64,000 nucleotides of DNA. It comes from Synaphobranchus kaupii. Lineage: Eukaryota > Chordata > Actinopteri > Anguilliformes > Synaphobranchidae. A program made the position numbers and the translations under genes. Of this stretch, positions 10,261-20,602 are shown piece by piece (within the stretch, counting starts at the first letter, position 1; each line of letters starts with the position of its first letter). The stretch covers positions 100,583,743-100,647,742 of the forward strand of contig CM056377.1 of the NCBI GenBank assembly GCA_029718625.1, given 5' to 3'. The notes under the pieces are model-generated. The model saw nothing but the letters and a program-made list of their open reading frames with translations, was not told the origin of the DNA and ran no database searches.

Positions 10261-11444
10261 CAGTATACAGTGAGTACACCCCTGTGCAATATCACTTATG
10301 TCAAATGATTAAAAATTGTATCACCTCTCAATAATTGCATTATTTCTAAGTTGACAAGTAGAGTGTTTCCTTTGATGAACAATCAAAAACAAATACTTTA
10401 GAAAGACTATAGTGAAAATACAGGCCTCAAAGTAGAAACTCAATGCAACAAAAGTGAATACACCTGTGATCACTGACACACAAGTTAGAAAGTTACACAA
10501 GTTCATTAATAATATTTGGTTGCATATCCTTTGCATGCCATGACTTCCTGATGTCTGTGACCCAACAACATCAAAAGACTCTTGATATCTTATTTTCTGG
10601 TACTCTTACAAGCGATCCTATAACATCTCTGCATTTGAATGGATCTCTATGGGAATTGGGGGGTGGGACTAGATTTAGCTGTAAATTATGCTGGAACAGT
10701 ATGGAATACATGGTTGGTAAAATGGCTGTAAGTCATCAAGGGTCTGAGGTATCAAACGAGCCTCAAACCATCACTCTGCTGCCAGATATGCAGTAGATAT
10801 GGATGGATCACTTTAAGGGTTGTTTCTCCTGACAAATTTTCCTATTGAACTCTATGGAAAAATAAGTCAGGAGAAGAAACCCTTCAAGTTATCCATCCAT
10901 ATCTACTGTATTTCTGGCAGCAGAGTGATGGTTTAAGGCTTGTTTGATACGTAAGACCCTTGATGACTTACAGCCATTTAGTCAACTATGTGTTCCCTAT
11001 TGTTCCAGTGTAATTTACAGCTAAATCTAGTCCAACCCCCTAATTCCCATAGAGAGCCATTCAAATGCAGAGACGTTATAATATCGCTTGTAAGACTACT
11101 AGAAAATAAGATATCAAGAGTCTTTTGATGTTGTTGGGTCACAGACATCAGGAGGTCATGGCATGCAAAGGATATGCAACCAAATATTATCAACTAACTT
11201 GTGTAACTTTCTAACTTGTGTTTCAGTGATCACAGGTGTATTCACTTTTGTTGCATTGAGTTTCTACTTTGAGGCCTGTATTTTCACTATAGTCTTTCTA
11301 AAGTATTTGTTTTTGATTGTTCATAAGAGGAAACACTCTACTTGTCATCTTAGAAATAAGGCAATTATTGAGAGGTGATACAATTTTTAATCATTTGACA
11401 TAAGTGATATTGCACAGGGGTGTACTCACTTCTGTTGTATACTG
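10261..11444. mobile_element. 1.18 kb Tc1-type foldback (near-complete palindrome)
   Basis: The left arm (10261 to about 10850) is the reverse complement of the right arm (about 10860 to 11444) over nearly its whole length, with the apex in 'gacaaattttcctattgaac'. The ends read CAGTATACA...GTGAGTACACCCC, flanked by TA dinucleotides (10259-10260 and 11445-11446), as for Tc1/mariner insertions. The left end lacks about 6 bp present on the right. Each arm carries the core shared with 24272-25434, 31901-32180 and 7773-8065. No transposase is present, so movement would need a helper. Confidence 0.9.
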
Positions 11445-11449
11445 TACGT

Positions 11450-14400
11450 GATGCCATTTAACTTCCTTTTGTGTTACTGTAGCACCACTTACAGGTACAA
11501 TAAAGACATCACTCTGCACATATCATTCCAGAAAAATATATTTAAACTTCAGAAAATATATAATTCAGCTGGTGTTCTAAAAAGACCTAAAGGCACTGGT
11601 GTACACAAATAAATGAATGGACCTGCATATATTAGTGTTTGCCTGAGTCCTGTTACAAAGTGAAATATTTTTTATTTTTAATGTGTAGGTATGCTTTATT
11701 CTGTGCTTTGAAACTAAGTAAGCAGTTTTCAGAAATGTTTGAGAGATTAGACTACAATATACATATAAACAAGTTACAGGTGAGCTTAGAGTCAACCACT
11801 CTTTTTAAGTCACTTGGATCTGAAGAAGTACCTGTTTCCAGAACTTTCTTTGTAACATACAGAGTGTTAGGGAATGATTCAGGTATGTTGCTCATGCTAT
11901 GAGCTTATAGTAGAATGGGCCCCAGTTCAACAGAGGGAAGCTGGAAGACTGCCCTGCCGCTATCAGGTTGTGGACAGGCTCTTGTTTCACTCAGCAGATA
12001 GATTTAAATATGCTGGAGGCCAGGCTGAACCCGTGAAAAAAGGTGAACGCGTTTTCTTTTGTCAGCAGTGTGGCGCTGGGGGACGTGCATGTTAATTGGT
12101 GATTTAATTAGCACTTTAATATTGCAGCTGTGCTCGAAAAAACGGCAAGCCGGCAACAGAAAAGAGGGAGGTTTACATCAAAGGCTCTGCGGAATGGAAT
12201 TACCAGACGTAGCAAAAGAAATGCGTGATGTATGAAGAGAAAAACCATACCAGAAATAATAAGTGGTGTTTAAAGATGTGTCCAAAAAAAACAAAAGAGG
12301 ATTTCCTGACATGATCTGGTGACCTGGAATTAAGCTCCAGGTTTCTTGTTTAGATTACTGCTTGTTTGTTAGTTTTTTTTTCCTTTTTTCAGGAGTACCT
12401 GGTCCCGCTTCAGCACTGGGCCTGCGGATACTCTGCTCATAACCTAAAACCAATGTCCAGAGCAGTGGTGACATCACACTGAGCCCTGGACAGACTGAAA
12501 ACAGCACCCGCCTAGCTGAAGGCTGTGGGTCTCTGTGGAGCATTTAACACGCAGAGAGGAAGGACTTTGTTTTTCAGACAGGATATCTTCCTTGGCCGTT
12601 AAAGGCCATTGCGACGGGGAGAAGAGGAGAGCACAGGAGGGAGGGAGAGCGAATGAGAAAGGAGGGAGGGAGGGAGGGAGAGAGAGAGCGAAAGAGAAAA
12701 CGGAAAGGTAAGAAGGCCAGCTCACAGCTCTTTTATTAGTCAGGTTATGCCTGACTGTAACTTGAGAGCAGAGCCGTGCTGCTGACATGTAGGGAGGACA
12801 GCGCAGAGGGAAGAGTAAAGAGTGGTGTGAGTATTATAATCTGTCTGCACTATGCATGAAAAACATATTTTTCATGAGATAATCTGTTTTTTAAACAGGA
12901 ATGTGGCTTTTTCGTTTTTATCAGCGCTTTGCTCATTGAATATACGCACAGTTTTGTGGAAACATTGCTGTTAATGTGAAAATGTTTCTAATTGGCATGC
13001 TGGGAGCTTTAGGGTGTTTGTGCATGAAACAGAGGTCTGTGAAATAAAGTCAGTAAAACAATAACCAGAGATTAAAAAGAGACCCGATTGTGTTGAAACA
13101 AACCAGCCGATTGGATCATGTGCATTACGCCATTTGTCTTGGTCACAAATGGGCATTATTCATCTCCACTGTTATCACAGTCTCTCTCTTTTTTCTTCTA
13201 CAGAAGCCTGATTGGTTTCTTGCAGCCCGTTGCACGCAGACTGTTTTCTGGCTGTTTTCTGTTATCTGAGACGTACATGAAGATGTCACTGCTCTTTTAG
13301 CCATGGAGAATATCCACATTACCCAGCTTCAATATGTTGATTTATTTCATGCAGGCTTGGAGAGGGCTGGTCTGTCCATGTGAGGGGAGAAGGCAGTGAC
13401 TTCTGCCATTGTCCCTGGCGAGTGTGCAGAGGAGCGGAGCGACTCCGTGCCAGCTGTGACAGGAACGGCCGCTGAATACACCCATTCAGGCGCAGGACGC
13501 CGCTGCCTCCCACTCCCCAACCCGTCCACGGACAGCAGCCGCCAATCCCCCAGTCCCTCTATGGCATTTGGCAAAGACCCCTGGCCTCTGCAAGGATGCC
13601 AGCCCTGACCCCTCTGCTCTGCCCTGGGAACGAAGGCACAGAGAGAGCGGAAGAGCAAGAGAGGAGGAGGAGGAGGAGGAAGCGAGGGCATTGTGCAGTG
13701 CCGCGGGTGGCCCCCGTCTCCAGGCCAATCTCCAGGGTCTTCCTCCAAGCCGGAGCGTCTCAGACTCCAGGACTTCCACCCGGCCCACCCGTTTTGTTCA
13801 TCTCCTCGTCTCCGTCTCTGTATGCGCTCTTTGAATGCACTCACGGACTTGCTGAGGCCCACAGAAACTTCACTCCAATGCTTCCTCCCTTTTTTGGCCC
13901 CGTGGTCTCTATGAATTATTGAGAGGACCGGCTCTTTATCCCACAGCAAGGCTCACTCGTCTCATCACTGATAATTGGAGAAAGGTGGTGTGGGGGCTCA
14001 GGGTCCGAATGGACTAAAGTTAGGGGAAGGAGAATATAGCTCAGGTAGATGAGCTGTTTATGCGCATCACACCGCGGCCTCAGGTGGGGATCGGTTCTGA
14101 TTTGCATCATGAAAACATTTGCACAAAACAGGAGACATGGCTTTTTATGGATGTGTAATGCACTGTTTGGATCCACCAACATTTTGATGAAGGTCCCACA
14201 CAGGATTCCTATTTGAGTGGATACCTCATCATACCAGTGCATTGGGAAATATTTAAAATGACAAAGAAAAACTGAATTCAGAGTCTGAACTGGTAATTAG
14301 CTGACGGTGTGATTGGATTTAAGTGAAGTTATTTGAAGTCCTGAGTTATCACTCCTGAGGAAAATGCCTTGGGCAGTAAAGCAGACAATTCTGAATTAAG

Positions 14401-14911
14401 GCAATCCAAGACGATGTGACGTTTAATGCTATATATCTGAATTGGGAACAACAGCATGATTTCCGATGATTGAAGACCACATGTATGTGGGACATTGCTT
14501 TTGGCTTGTTCAGAAACACCGATATTGCTGAACAGATCAGAGGAATAAAATATTTTGCTCTGTGGTCCTCTATACTACAGACTCCGAGAGGAGGAAAAAC
14601 TTCTTACTGGTAAGTATATAGTCATTTTAATTTGATTGAACTGTTCAATCAGACCAGCTGTGGTTTGGTCAGAGAGCTGCAATGCTGCTGTGGCCCCAAC
14701 TTTGGTCTCTGCTCATAATGGCCGATTTATTTATTTATTTATTTTTTCTGAGCTCAAAGGCCTTCTCACTTTCCAGCTTTAATTTAAATGCAATTACACC
14801 AATGACTGACAATGACCTCATGCTAAATGAGCCCATTTTCATGAGCAGGCTTTGGCAGAGTAGCAAAATACATCATAACGTGGTTTTGAAGGTAAGACCT
14901 GTGCGCATATT
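11450..14911. other. Non-coding stretch, with a GC-rich island at 13380-13830
   Basis: No supported coding exon. A GA-rich tract lies at 12600-12710 and a GC-rich block at 13380-13830 has long open frames on both strands, which GC content alone explains. A 29-nt segment at 14581-14609 has a 'ctactacag' acceptor before it and 'ctg|gtaagt' after it, and could be a non-coding mini-exon of tmem125. A TTTA run lies at 14709-14730. Confidence 0.4.
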
Positions 14912-15884
14912 GGGCTCTATTTTAATAAACCAAACGCAATGGTGAACGCAAGAGTAATCGCTTGGCGGTATCGCTCTGAGGGCGTGTCGGCGAAAAATTT
15001 GGTAATTTCATGAGGGCAATCTTGGCGCACCTTATGGCGGTATTGCTAAAAGGCTGGGTTTAAATGTCCAAGGTGTGTCTCTATGGTAGCCAATCAAATT
15101 GTTGTTCTCATGCTTTAAAAAAAAGTCAGTTGGAACGCAATCGCTCCATGCAATTTCATAATGAGCAACCCAAACGCACTGGACCGTCAACGAGAGCGAT
15201 TTTCCGCACAGGAATCAGACATACTTGCAACAGAAGTACAGGCTAGGACTGTAGTAATTTATGGATCACAATCCACACCACCTCGTCTCCCAGAAGTTCG
15301 GAAGGCACGGGAGGAGGTGGCGAATGCATTAATTAGCCTACATTAGGTGATGTAGGCATACTTATGATTCAAATGGTAGGCTTATGATTCAACTGTGTCA
15401 ATGTGTAATTTATATATTATAGGCTATTGGCCTACATGATCGCAAGTTTCTTGTAAGCTGTCCTGTTTTATTCTAGTAGTTTAAATTAAAATTAATTAAT
15501 TAATAATAATTATAGGCTATTTGTTCATTAAATGGAAGTGTAATGTTGGCATCACCTATAGACACTACATAGAACTACATGACGAATAAGTTGCCAAATT
15601 GCCAGAGTCTATTGCGTTGCCGCTAAGAGGTGGTTCCAGTTGATCATAACGCAATGGGTTTTCGTTGGTTCAAATTGTCACTGAGCCGAAAGGATTTTAG
15701 AACACGCCCCAGACAGCGCCACCCATCCCACTGCAGCGCAAGCGAAAGGATGTTATGTTGAGAATTTGTTGATCCTAGCGGTATTGCTGAGAAACGCCAT
15801 AGCGCCAGTTTTAAGACGTTGATGCTGTCAACAAGCTTGCGTTTGACTATACCGTCCCCTTGCGCTGGTTTGAAAATAGAGCCC
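14912..15884 (+). mobile_element. Harbinger-like DNA transposon carrying a Myb/SANT-type gene
   Basis: The termini are inverted: GGGCTCTATTTTAATAAACC on the left and GAAAATAGAGCCC on the right, flanked by ATT at 14909-14911 and 15885-15887. Subterminal inverted similarity continues for over 100 bp with many CGC/GCG words. GGGCTCTATTTTAA ends and a 3-bp target duplication fit fish PIF/Harbinger or the related ISL2EU group (2-bp AT). The DDE transposase is absent; only the accessory Myb-like frame remains. Confidence 0.8.
15161..15346 (+). CDS. Myb/SANT-like accessory protein of the Harbinger-like element, N-terminal part
   Basis: A 61-codon frame begins MSNPNALDRQRERFSAQESD and includes TVVIYGSQS and KAREEVANALIS. 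The order of a basic lead-in, F-S-x-Q-E, a V-x-A-R segment, a YG/FG turn and W/R-x-x-V-A-x-A matches the first two helices of the Myb/SANT-like DNA-binding protein that PIF/Harbinger elements encode beside their transposase. Family members are 150 residues or longer, so this is a truncated relic that stops at TAG after LISLH. In live elements it directs the transposase to the ends and the nucleus. Confidence 0.55.
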   Translation: MSNPNALDRQRERFSAQESDILATEVQARTVVIYGSQSTPPRLPEVRKAREEVANALISLH

Positions 15885-16618
15885 ATTATGTTTACAGTAG
15901 GCCTGGTAATAGACCATTGGATAATATTAATCGTTGTTTATCTGCATGCACTGTAGTTTTTCCGTGCAGATGCCCATTGTCTGTGCAAATGGTCTGGATG
16001 AACAGTTGTAATTCCTGTCAGAGAGCAGCATGGTGACTGATAGTAAAGATGCTGACAGGATCGTAAAGACAAGTTGTCTATGCAGCAACCTTCTTGAGGG
16101 TCATTCAGACTTCAGGGACGAAACATTGATAAAAGGATTAATACCTGAGCCTGTGGCAAGAGACTTTTTCATCTTTGCACTGTAATCTTAACATCACATT
16201 TAAAGACACAGATGAGAGTGCATAATACACTGTATTTTTAAACTGTAGGCATTGATATCTATGGATATCATCATAAAGTTCAATAAAAAGATGAACAAAA
16301 CAAAACTTGCAAAGTGCTTACAAATTATGTGGTCTAATATAGTTCTGGTGTAATGCTTTAAATCTGTTTAATTTGTTTCGATCTGTTTACACAAAAGAGG
16401 CATTAATTCTAACTTTGGTTCATTAGTTCCTTTTTTGGTAGTTATAGTGATTGTACGCCCAGCATAATCACATTGATAAGCACCTTGATGAGCAGTTTCT
16501 GAGGTAAAGGAGGAAAAGATAGGATTTTTGGTATAAAGGCTCCTGAACAAGGACACACCAGCTGATGAGTGTCCTGTATGCAGGACAGGGACTGACTCAC
16601 TGAGTTCTCCTTCCCCAG
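15885..16618. other. Non-coding DNA before the tmem125 coding exon
   Basis: I see no repeat or exon here. It ends in the polypyrimidine acceptor 'ctccttccccag' at 16607-16618, so it is most likely the 3' part of a tmem125 intron. Confidence 0.5.
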
Positions 16619-16644
16619 GTGCCTGGCTTGGAAGACAGGGGAAG

Positions 16645-17301
16645 ATGCCAGAGCTGGAGGACCTTTCACCTCCACTGCGCGACCAGCCAGACCCGGCGCA
16701 GATCCAGAGGAATGTTCTAGAAGAGCAGGTGGAGCTATGGTGGTTCCGGGAGCCGCGCAAGTCCCTGCTGTGCTACTGCGCCTCCGTGGGGCTGATCCTG
16801 GGCTGCGGGCTGGGCGGCGTGGGCCTGCTGTCCACCACCACCAGCCTGTCCAGCGAGTGGCGGCTGGGCGTGGGCACAGCGCTCTGTCTGCTGGCCCTGG
16901 CCGTGCTGCTCAAGCAGCTGATGAGCTCCGCCGTGCAGGACATGAACTGCATCCGCAGCCGCCGGCGCATCGAGATGCTCAAGAGCGGCGGACTGTCCGA
17001 CCTGATGGTCATCCTGCTCACGGGCCTGGCCCTGCTCATCTGTGGCACCGTGCTGCTCAACCTGGCCCTGGCCAGCGGCCTGCCCCAGCCGGGAATCACG
17101 CTCAACGACATGTTCATCTCCGGGGTGGTGCTGCTGGCCGTGGGCGGGGCCACAGTGCTGGGCGTGGCCGTTTACTCCGCCGTGGTCTTCCTCCTCGAGA
17201 GGATGAGGCCTGGACCGAGGCTGAGGGGCCGGCCCGTGGGCGTCTTCACCATCTCCGGCCAGATGAATGAGACCACGTCCAGCATGGCCAACCTCATCTG
17301 A
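16645..17301 (+). CDS. tmem125: TMEM125, four-pass membrane protein
   Basis: The 218-residue frame matches vertebrate TMEM125 (human 219 aa) in length and signature stretches: [15 protein letters not shown], a conserved block [29 protein letters not shown], and the C-terminal SGQM...[10 protein letters not shown]. Four hydrophobic segments lie near residues 42-63, 72-92, 119-143 and 158-184, so both termini probably face the cytosol. The function is not established; mammalian TMEM125 is epithelial. The ATG is the first one after the splice acceptor at 16618/16619, leaving 26 nt of 5' UTR in this exon, and the whole protein lies in one exon as in other vertebrates. Third positions are very GC-rich, which also produces a 177-codon shadow frame. 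The neighbours temp and tie1 match human 1p34.2 order. Confidence 0.95.
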   Translation: MPELEDLSPPLRDQPDPAQIQRNVLEEQVELWWFREPRKSLLCYCASVGLILGCGLGGVGLLSTTTSLSSEWRLGVGTALCLLALAVLLKQLMSSAVQDMNCIRSRRRIEMLKSGGLSDLMVILLTGLALLICGTVLLNLALASGLPQPGITLNDMFISGVVLLAVGGATVLGVAVYSAVVFLLERMRPGPRLRGRPVGVFTISGQMNETTSSMANLI

Positions 17302-17608
17302 AACTGGGACTCAAAGGGAACAAAGAAACAGATAGATACTGCACTTGGCTACTGTATGGTGCAAGCCACATCCATGTTGTTCACTGTATTACATTGTCAA
17401 AAGGCAGGTTTAAACTGTGAATCCTCATTGGCATTGCCTTAACAATAAGCCAAGGAAGCACTGAAATGAAGTCCCTGCCTTCTGTAAAAGAGCTGCTGTG
17501 TACAGTCCTGTCAATCACACTAAAAAAATGCTATGAATGTTGGATTGTGTGTGGAATTGTGCTGCTGTTGTCGCTTCAAACCACCACTGTCCTTGCTTTA
17601 CTCTAAAT

Positions 17609-17812
17609 CAGGGGTGTCAAACTCCAGTCCTGGAGGGCCGCGGTGTCTGCTGGTTTTCGGTGCGTTTCAGCACGAGTGATTAATGCAAGTCATTGATTGG
17701 CTAAGGAATCCACAAACCTTGTTCTCAAGGCCTTAATTGGCGGCTGATTGAAAGGTAACCACAAATACCTGTAGACACTGCGACCCTCCAGGGCTGGAGT
17801 TTGACACCCCTG
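17609..17812. mobile_element. 204-bp hAT-type MITE with perfect 8-bp target duplication
   Basis: Inverted ends CAGGGGTGTCAAACTCCAG and CTGGAGTTTGACACCCCTG are flanked by CTCTAAAT on both sides (17601-17608 and 17813-17820). An 8-bp duplication and CAGGGGTG ends define the hAT superfamily. It lies in the likely 3' UTR of tmem125. Confidence 0.92.
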
Positions 17813-18072
17813 CTCTAAATGTACGATCGTCACTCACACCCCTGCTTATGTGTAAAACAACATGCCTCCAGCCTCTTATTCAGCTGTTGATGATATCTGG
17901 GTAAAGGAGCAAATGATCAAATGCATGCCAAGCTGCTCTTCATCCAGGATTACACTTGTTTGTCTAAAACACAGATAGGTATCTCTGCGTGTAAGACGGT
18001 GTAGCTCGCCCATATGAGTTTGCATGTCAGTGTTCTTACGCCCTGTCCTGGTTCTGTATAGCACTTGGATCA

Positions 18073-18078
18073 AATAAA
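18073..18078 (+). terminator. Candidate tmem125 polyadenylation signal (AATAAA)
   Basis: This is the first canonical AATAAA downstream of the tmem125 stop codon on the same strand. The assignment rests on position only. Confidence 0.4.
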
Positions 18079-18598
18079 ATTTACCATTGAAATTTACTTT
18101 AGTGGTAATCTAACAAGAGTTTATTTTATGATCTGTAAAGGGAATGTCTCCCATTTACCCGCACCTTCTGGCTTATAATACAAAGTTCACTAGAGCAAAG
18201 ATAATTCTTCAAGTTCAGCAGTCTACCGATATGTCATAAGGAAGGACAAGAGCGGTTACATCTGAACAACCCTCTGTATTATTTTCTAAAATGATCAAGA
18301 ACGGACACAAATATTAATCTTTTAAATAAGATTAAATGCAGTGCCTACATATGCAAGGGCAACGTTCAACTAGTGCTGTCTATGCAACCGTTAGCATTAA
18401 CATTGAGGGTATATGTACACTCCAGTATTTAATGAGGGTCTGCTGAATGATGGACAAGACTAAACACTGGTATGCTCTTCACCATGAGCAAGCCCCAGTG
18501 CTCATTCCAAGTACTTCAAGTGCCCTATATCTCTGTACTTTAAGTACATCCCCTCAAGGGACAACACACTTATCTTGCTGGTGCATGTGGACATAACC

Positions 18599-18799
18599 TC
18601 AGATGCCTTTGGCCAGATAAGTAGTGACCACAGGTCTGATAGTGTCCCTTTGTGAAAGGTTTGGGATTGTGCTGGAGAGACGCATGCTGTCGTTTGAGTC
18701 ACACACAGACAGTGCCCCAGTGTCCTCAGTGCCCAGCTCAGGGCAGGGGCACAGACCGTACTGGGCGATGCCAGCTCCTGCACTCCACAGGTTGCCCAT
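18599..18799 (-). CDS. Unrecognised reading frame with coding-like codon use
   Basis: On the minus strand an ATG at 18797-18799 opens a 66-codon frame beginning MGNLWSAGAGIAQYGLCPC and ending in YLAKGI and a stop at 18599-18601. Third positions are biased to C/G (GGC AAC CTG, GGC ATC GCC, CTG GGC) in a non-GC-rich setting, which is unusual for chance frames. Just upstream lie possible acceptors ('gttgacag', 'ccgctggcag'), so it could be a terminal exon. I do not recognise the family. It sits between tmem125 and the AP-1 mu gene, tail-to-tail with tmem125, and may be a small gene, an exon relic or chance. Confidence 0.28.
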   Translation of the reverse strand: MGNLWSAGAGIAQYGLCPCPELGTEDTGALSVCDSNDSMRLSSTIPNLSQRDTIRPVVTTYLAKGI

Positions 18800-18829
18800 T
18801 GTCTGCCAGCGGCTGTTCGTCACCCGCTG

Positions 18830-19205
18830 TCAACGGCAAACTCTGTGGCGGATTGTCACCGAGCTTCAGGCAACTGGCATGCAGGGCCCGATAAGCCAGG
18901 AAGAGTCAGGCGAACGCATCTCTACAAACCCCATTGTTTGTTTGATTTTCCGCTTTTAAAATGTGTGGTTTGGGCCCATGGCCTATACGTAGATGATTAC
19001 TGAAGCACCACTACTGAGCAGAGTCTCTCCCATCTGCATCGAGCGGCAAACAAGCTGCAGATTCAATCCTCCACACAGAAACTAGAAACTAGAACTACAA
19101 AAGGGTCAGTCTCTCAGTCGAACTCACCAAATTATTTCAATGTCACTGATCCTGTGTTCAAGGCTCAGTTCACCTTGCCTTTCTTTGTGATGAAAAAAAT
19201 TTAAC
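18830..19205. other. Intergenic stretch, nothing recognised
   Basis: This lies between the unrecognised frame at 18599-18799 and the likely 3' end of the AP-1 mu gene. I see no repeat or splice-flanked frame. Confidence 0.4.
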
Positions 19206-19209
19206 ACTG

Positions 19210-20579
19210 CCTGCAATGTTAAAGTAGTTTATTTCCTAAAAAGTACCAACACTGTAGCCTACAGTCACAGTCCTACAGTACATACATTTATAAATAAGAC
19301 AAGAACTGAATAAAGATATACAGGCATTACATATAACCCAAAATAATTAGGAAGTAACCATTGTTCCCTTATAACAAATGTTTGCCACTGTCCAAGATGA
19401 TTGTTAATAATGTGCATGCGCAAGTGTGGAGACGCTCAAGGGGAGAGAATCATAACACACTACAGAAATAAATGAGAAAATGGAAAACAAAGCATTGAAC
19501 AAGAAAGGCCATGTAAACAAAGTACATTGCCATTAGTATGCAATTTCCTTCAAAACTGGCTGCTGTGTGCACTGTGCACCTTTTGGGATGTGCCCACAAC
19601 GATCCACGTGCCCCAGCATCTGCATTCTGTTCATTTTTAAGAGGGTGTTTCTATGGCAGTCTCAACAAAGTTCCAAATTAATGGACATTCCCGCAACAAC
19701 AGCTTCTGCTTCAATGCATAGTGGTATTAATGTGGTGTAAGGTACGGTTGAATGTCCATCTGGATTGTTCTACGGCAGATGATTACCTTCCTCGAGCATA
19801 AAATGTGTAGCGCATCTTTTCATTTGAATAAAAATGTTGAGATGACAGTACCATCAGTTAGTACAGTCACTTCAGTAGCTCTGGCAGTCCTTATTGCACT
19901 TGATCTTACACGGTTATTTCACACCTAATAGAAAAATTACATTTGTACTTATGTCTAACAAGTGTAACAGAAAATCTCCGTTCATTATGGTTCCACAATC
20001 ATCGCAAATCCAGACTCCAAGCACAGAGACACAAATATTGTGTAATGTAACCACCGCAAAAACATTTTGTTTTTGCTAAAGATTTATCTTGCTAGTGTGG
20101 TTTGTTAATGATTTATCTTGCTAATGTGGATGTGGTGTTCATTACATTGGAATTGAGACTATAAAAGCAGTGACGACTTCAGATAAAATCAGCTGATTCA
20201 TCCTGCACACACAGGTTTATATACCTACCATGAAGTTGCAAATTTCACTAATTAAGTTTGTTCTGACCTCTGGTAAAAAGGCAGCATTCAGAAAAACACT
20301 TAAAAAATATATATACTGTATATATATATATATATATATTTTTTTTTTTACATCTGTGAAAAAACAATGTTGTATGAAATGCATACTGCAAGTCTAAGGA
20401 GTATTTTTTTTCGTTGTATAAACGATGTTTTGTGAGCCAGTACAGAATGGAATTTAACAGAGTCCCATGACCAGACTGCAGCATATGAGGTTCTGATCCA
20501 TCTCCTTTCGTCCTCTACCGTGTCTCCATTTCAGAAAATGTGCCAGAGTGCATAAAGATAATTTGTCCCAGTCTTGCCC
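19210..20579 (-). other. Probable 3' UTR of the AP-1 mu gene
   Basis: Downstream of the stop at 20580-20582 (minus strand) the first good AATAAA is at 19233-19228 ('tttatt' on the plus strand), which would give a 3' UTR of about 1.35 kb. A (TA)n-rich stretch with a poly-T run lies at 20307-20350. No coding frame is supported. Confidence 0.4.
19228..19233 (-). terminator. Candidate AP-1 mu polyadenylation signal (AATAAA)
   Basis: TTTATT on the plus strand reads AATAAA on the gene's strand, about 1.35 kb after the stop codon. The call is positional. Confidence 0.35.
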
Positions 20580-20602
20580 TTAGTTTGTCCGCAGCTGGTA
20601 AT
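20580..20602 (-). CDS. ap1m3: AP-1 mu exon 12, last coding exon (residues 417-423)
   Basis: The acceptor 'ttatctttggcag' is followed by AT TAC CAG CTG CGG ACA AAC TAA, giving (D)YQLRTN and stop. This is the family's canonical C terminus, where mammalian chains end DYQLRT plus one residue. Confidence 0.92.

Larger units (their letters stand above)
17302..18095 (+). other. Probable tmem125 3' UTR, containing a hAT MITE
   Basis: The sequence after the stop codon runs about 770 bp to the first AATAAA on the plus strand, at 18073-18078 ('caaataaaattt'). A hAT MITE sits at 17609-17812. I see no other feature. Confidence 0.5.

Noticed and set aside
13347..13949. Open frame of about 200 codons on the minus strand and overlapping frames on the plus strand
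   Set aside because: The block is GC-rich (few stops by chance), frames are open on both strands, the peptides are low-complexity (poly-Pro, poly-Ser, poly-Leu, or Glu/Arg runs), and there is no domain or splice structure.
16737..17270. 177-codon frame overlapping tmem125
   Set aside because: It is a shadow frame (Arg/Pro/Gly/His-rich) created by the GC3 bias of tmem125.
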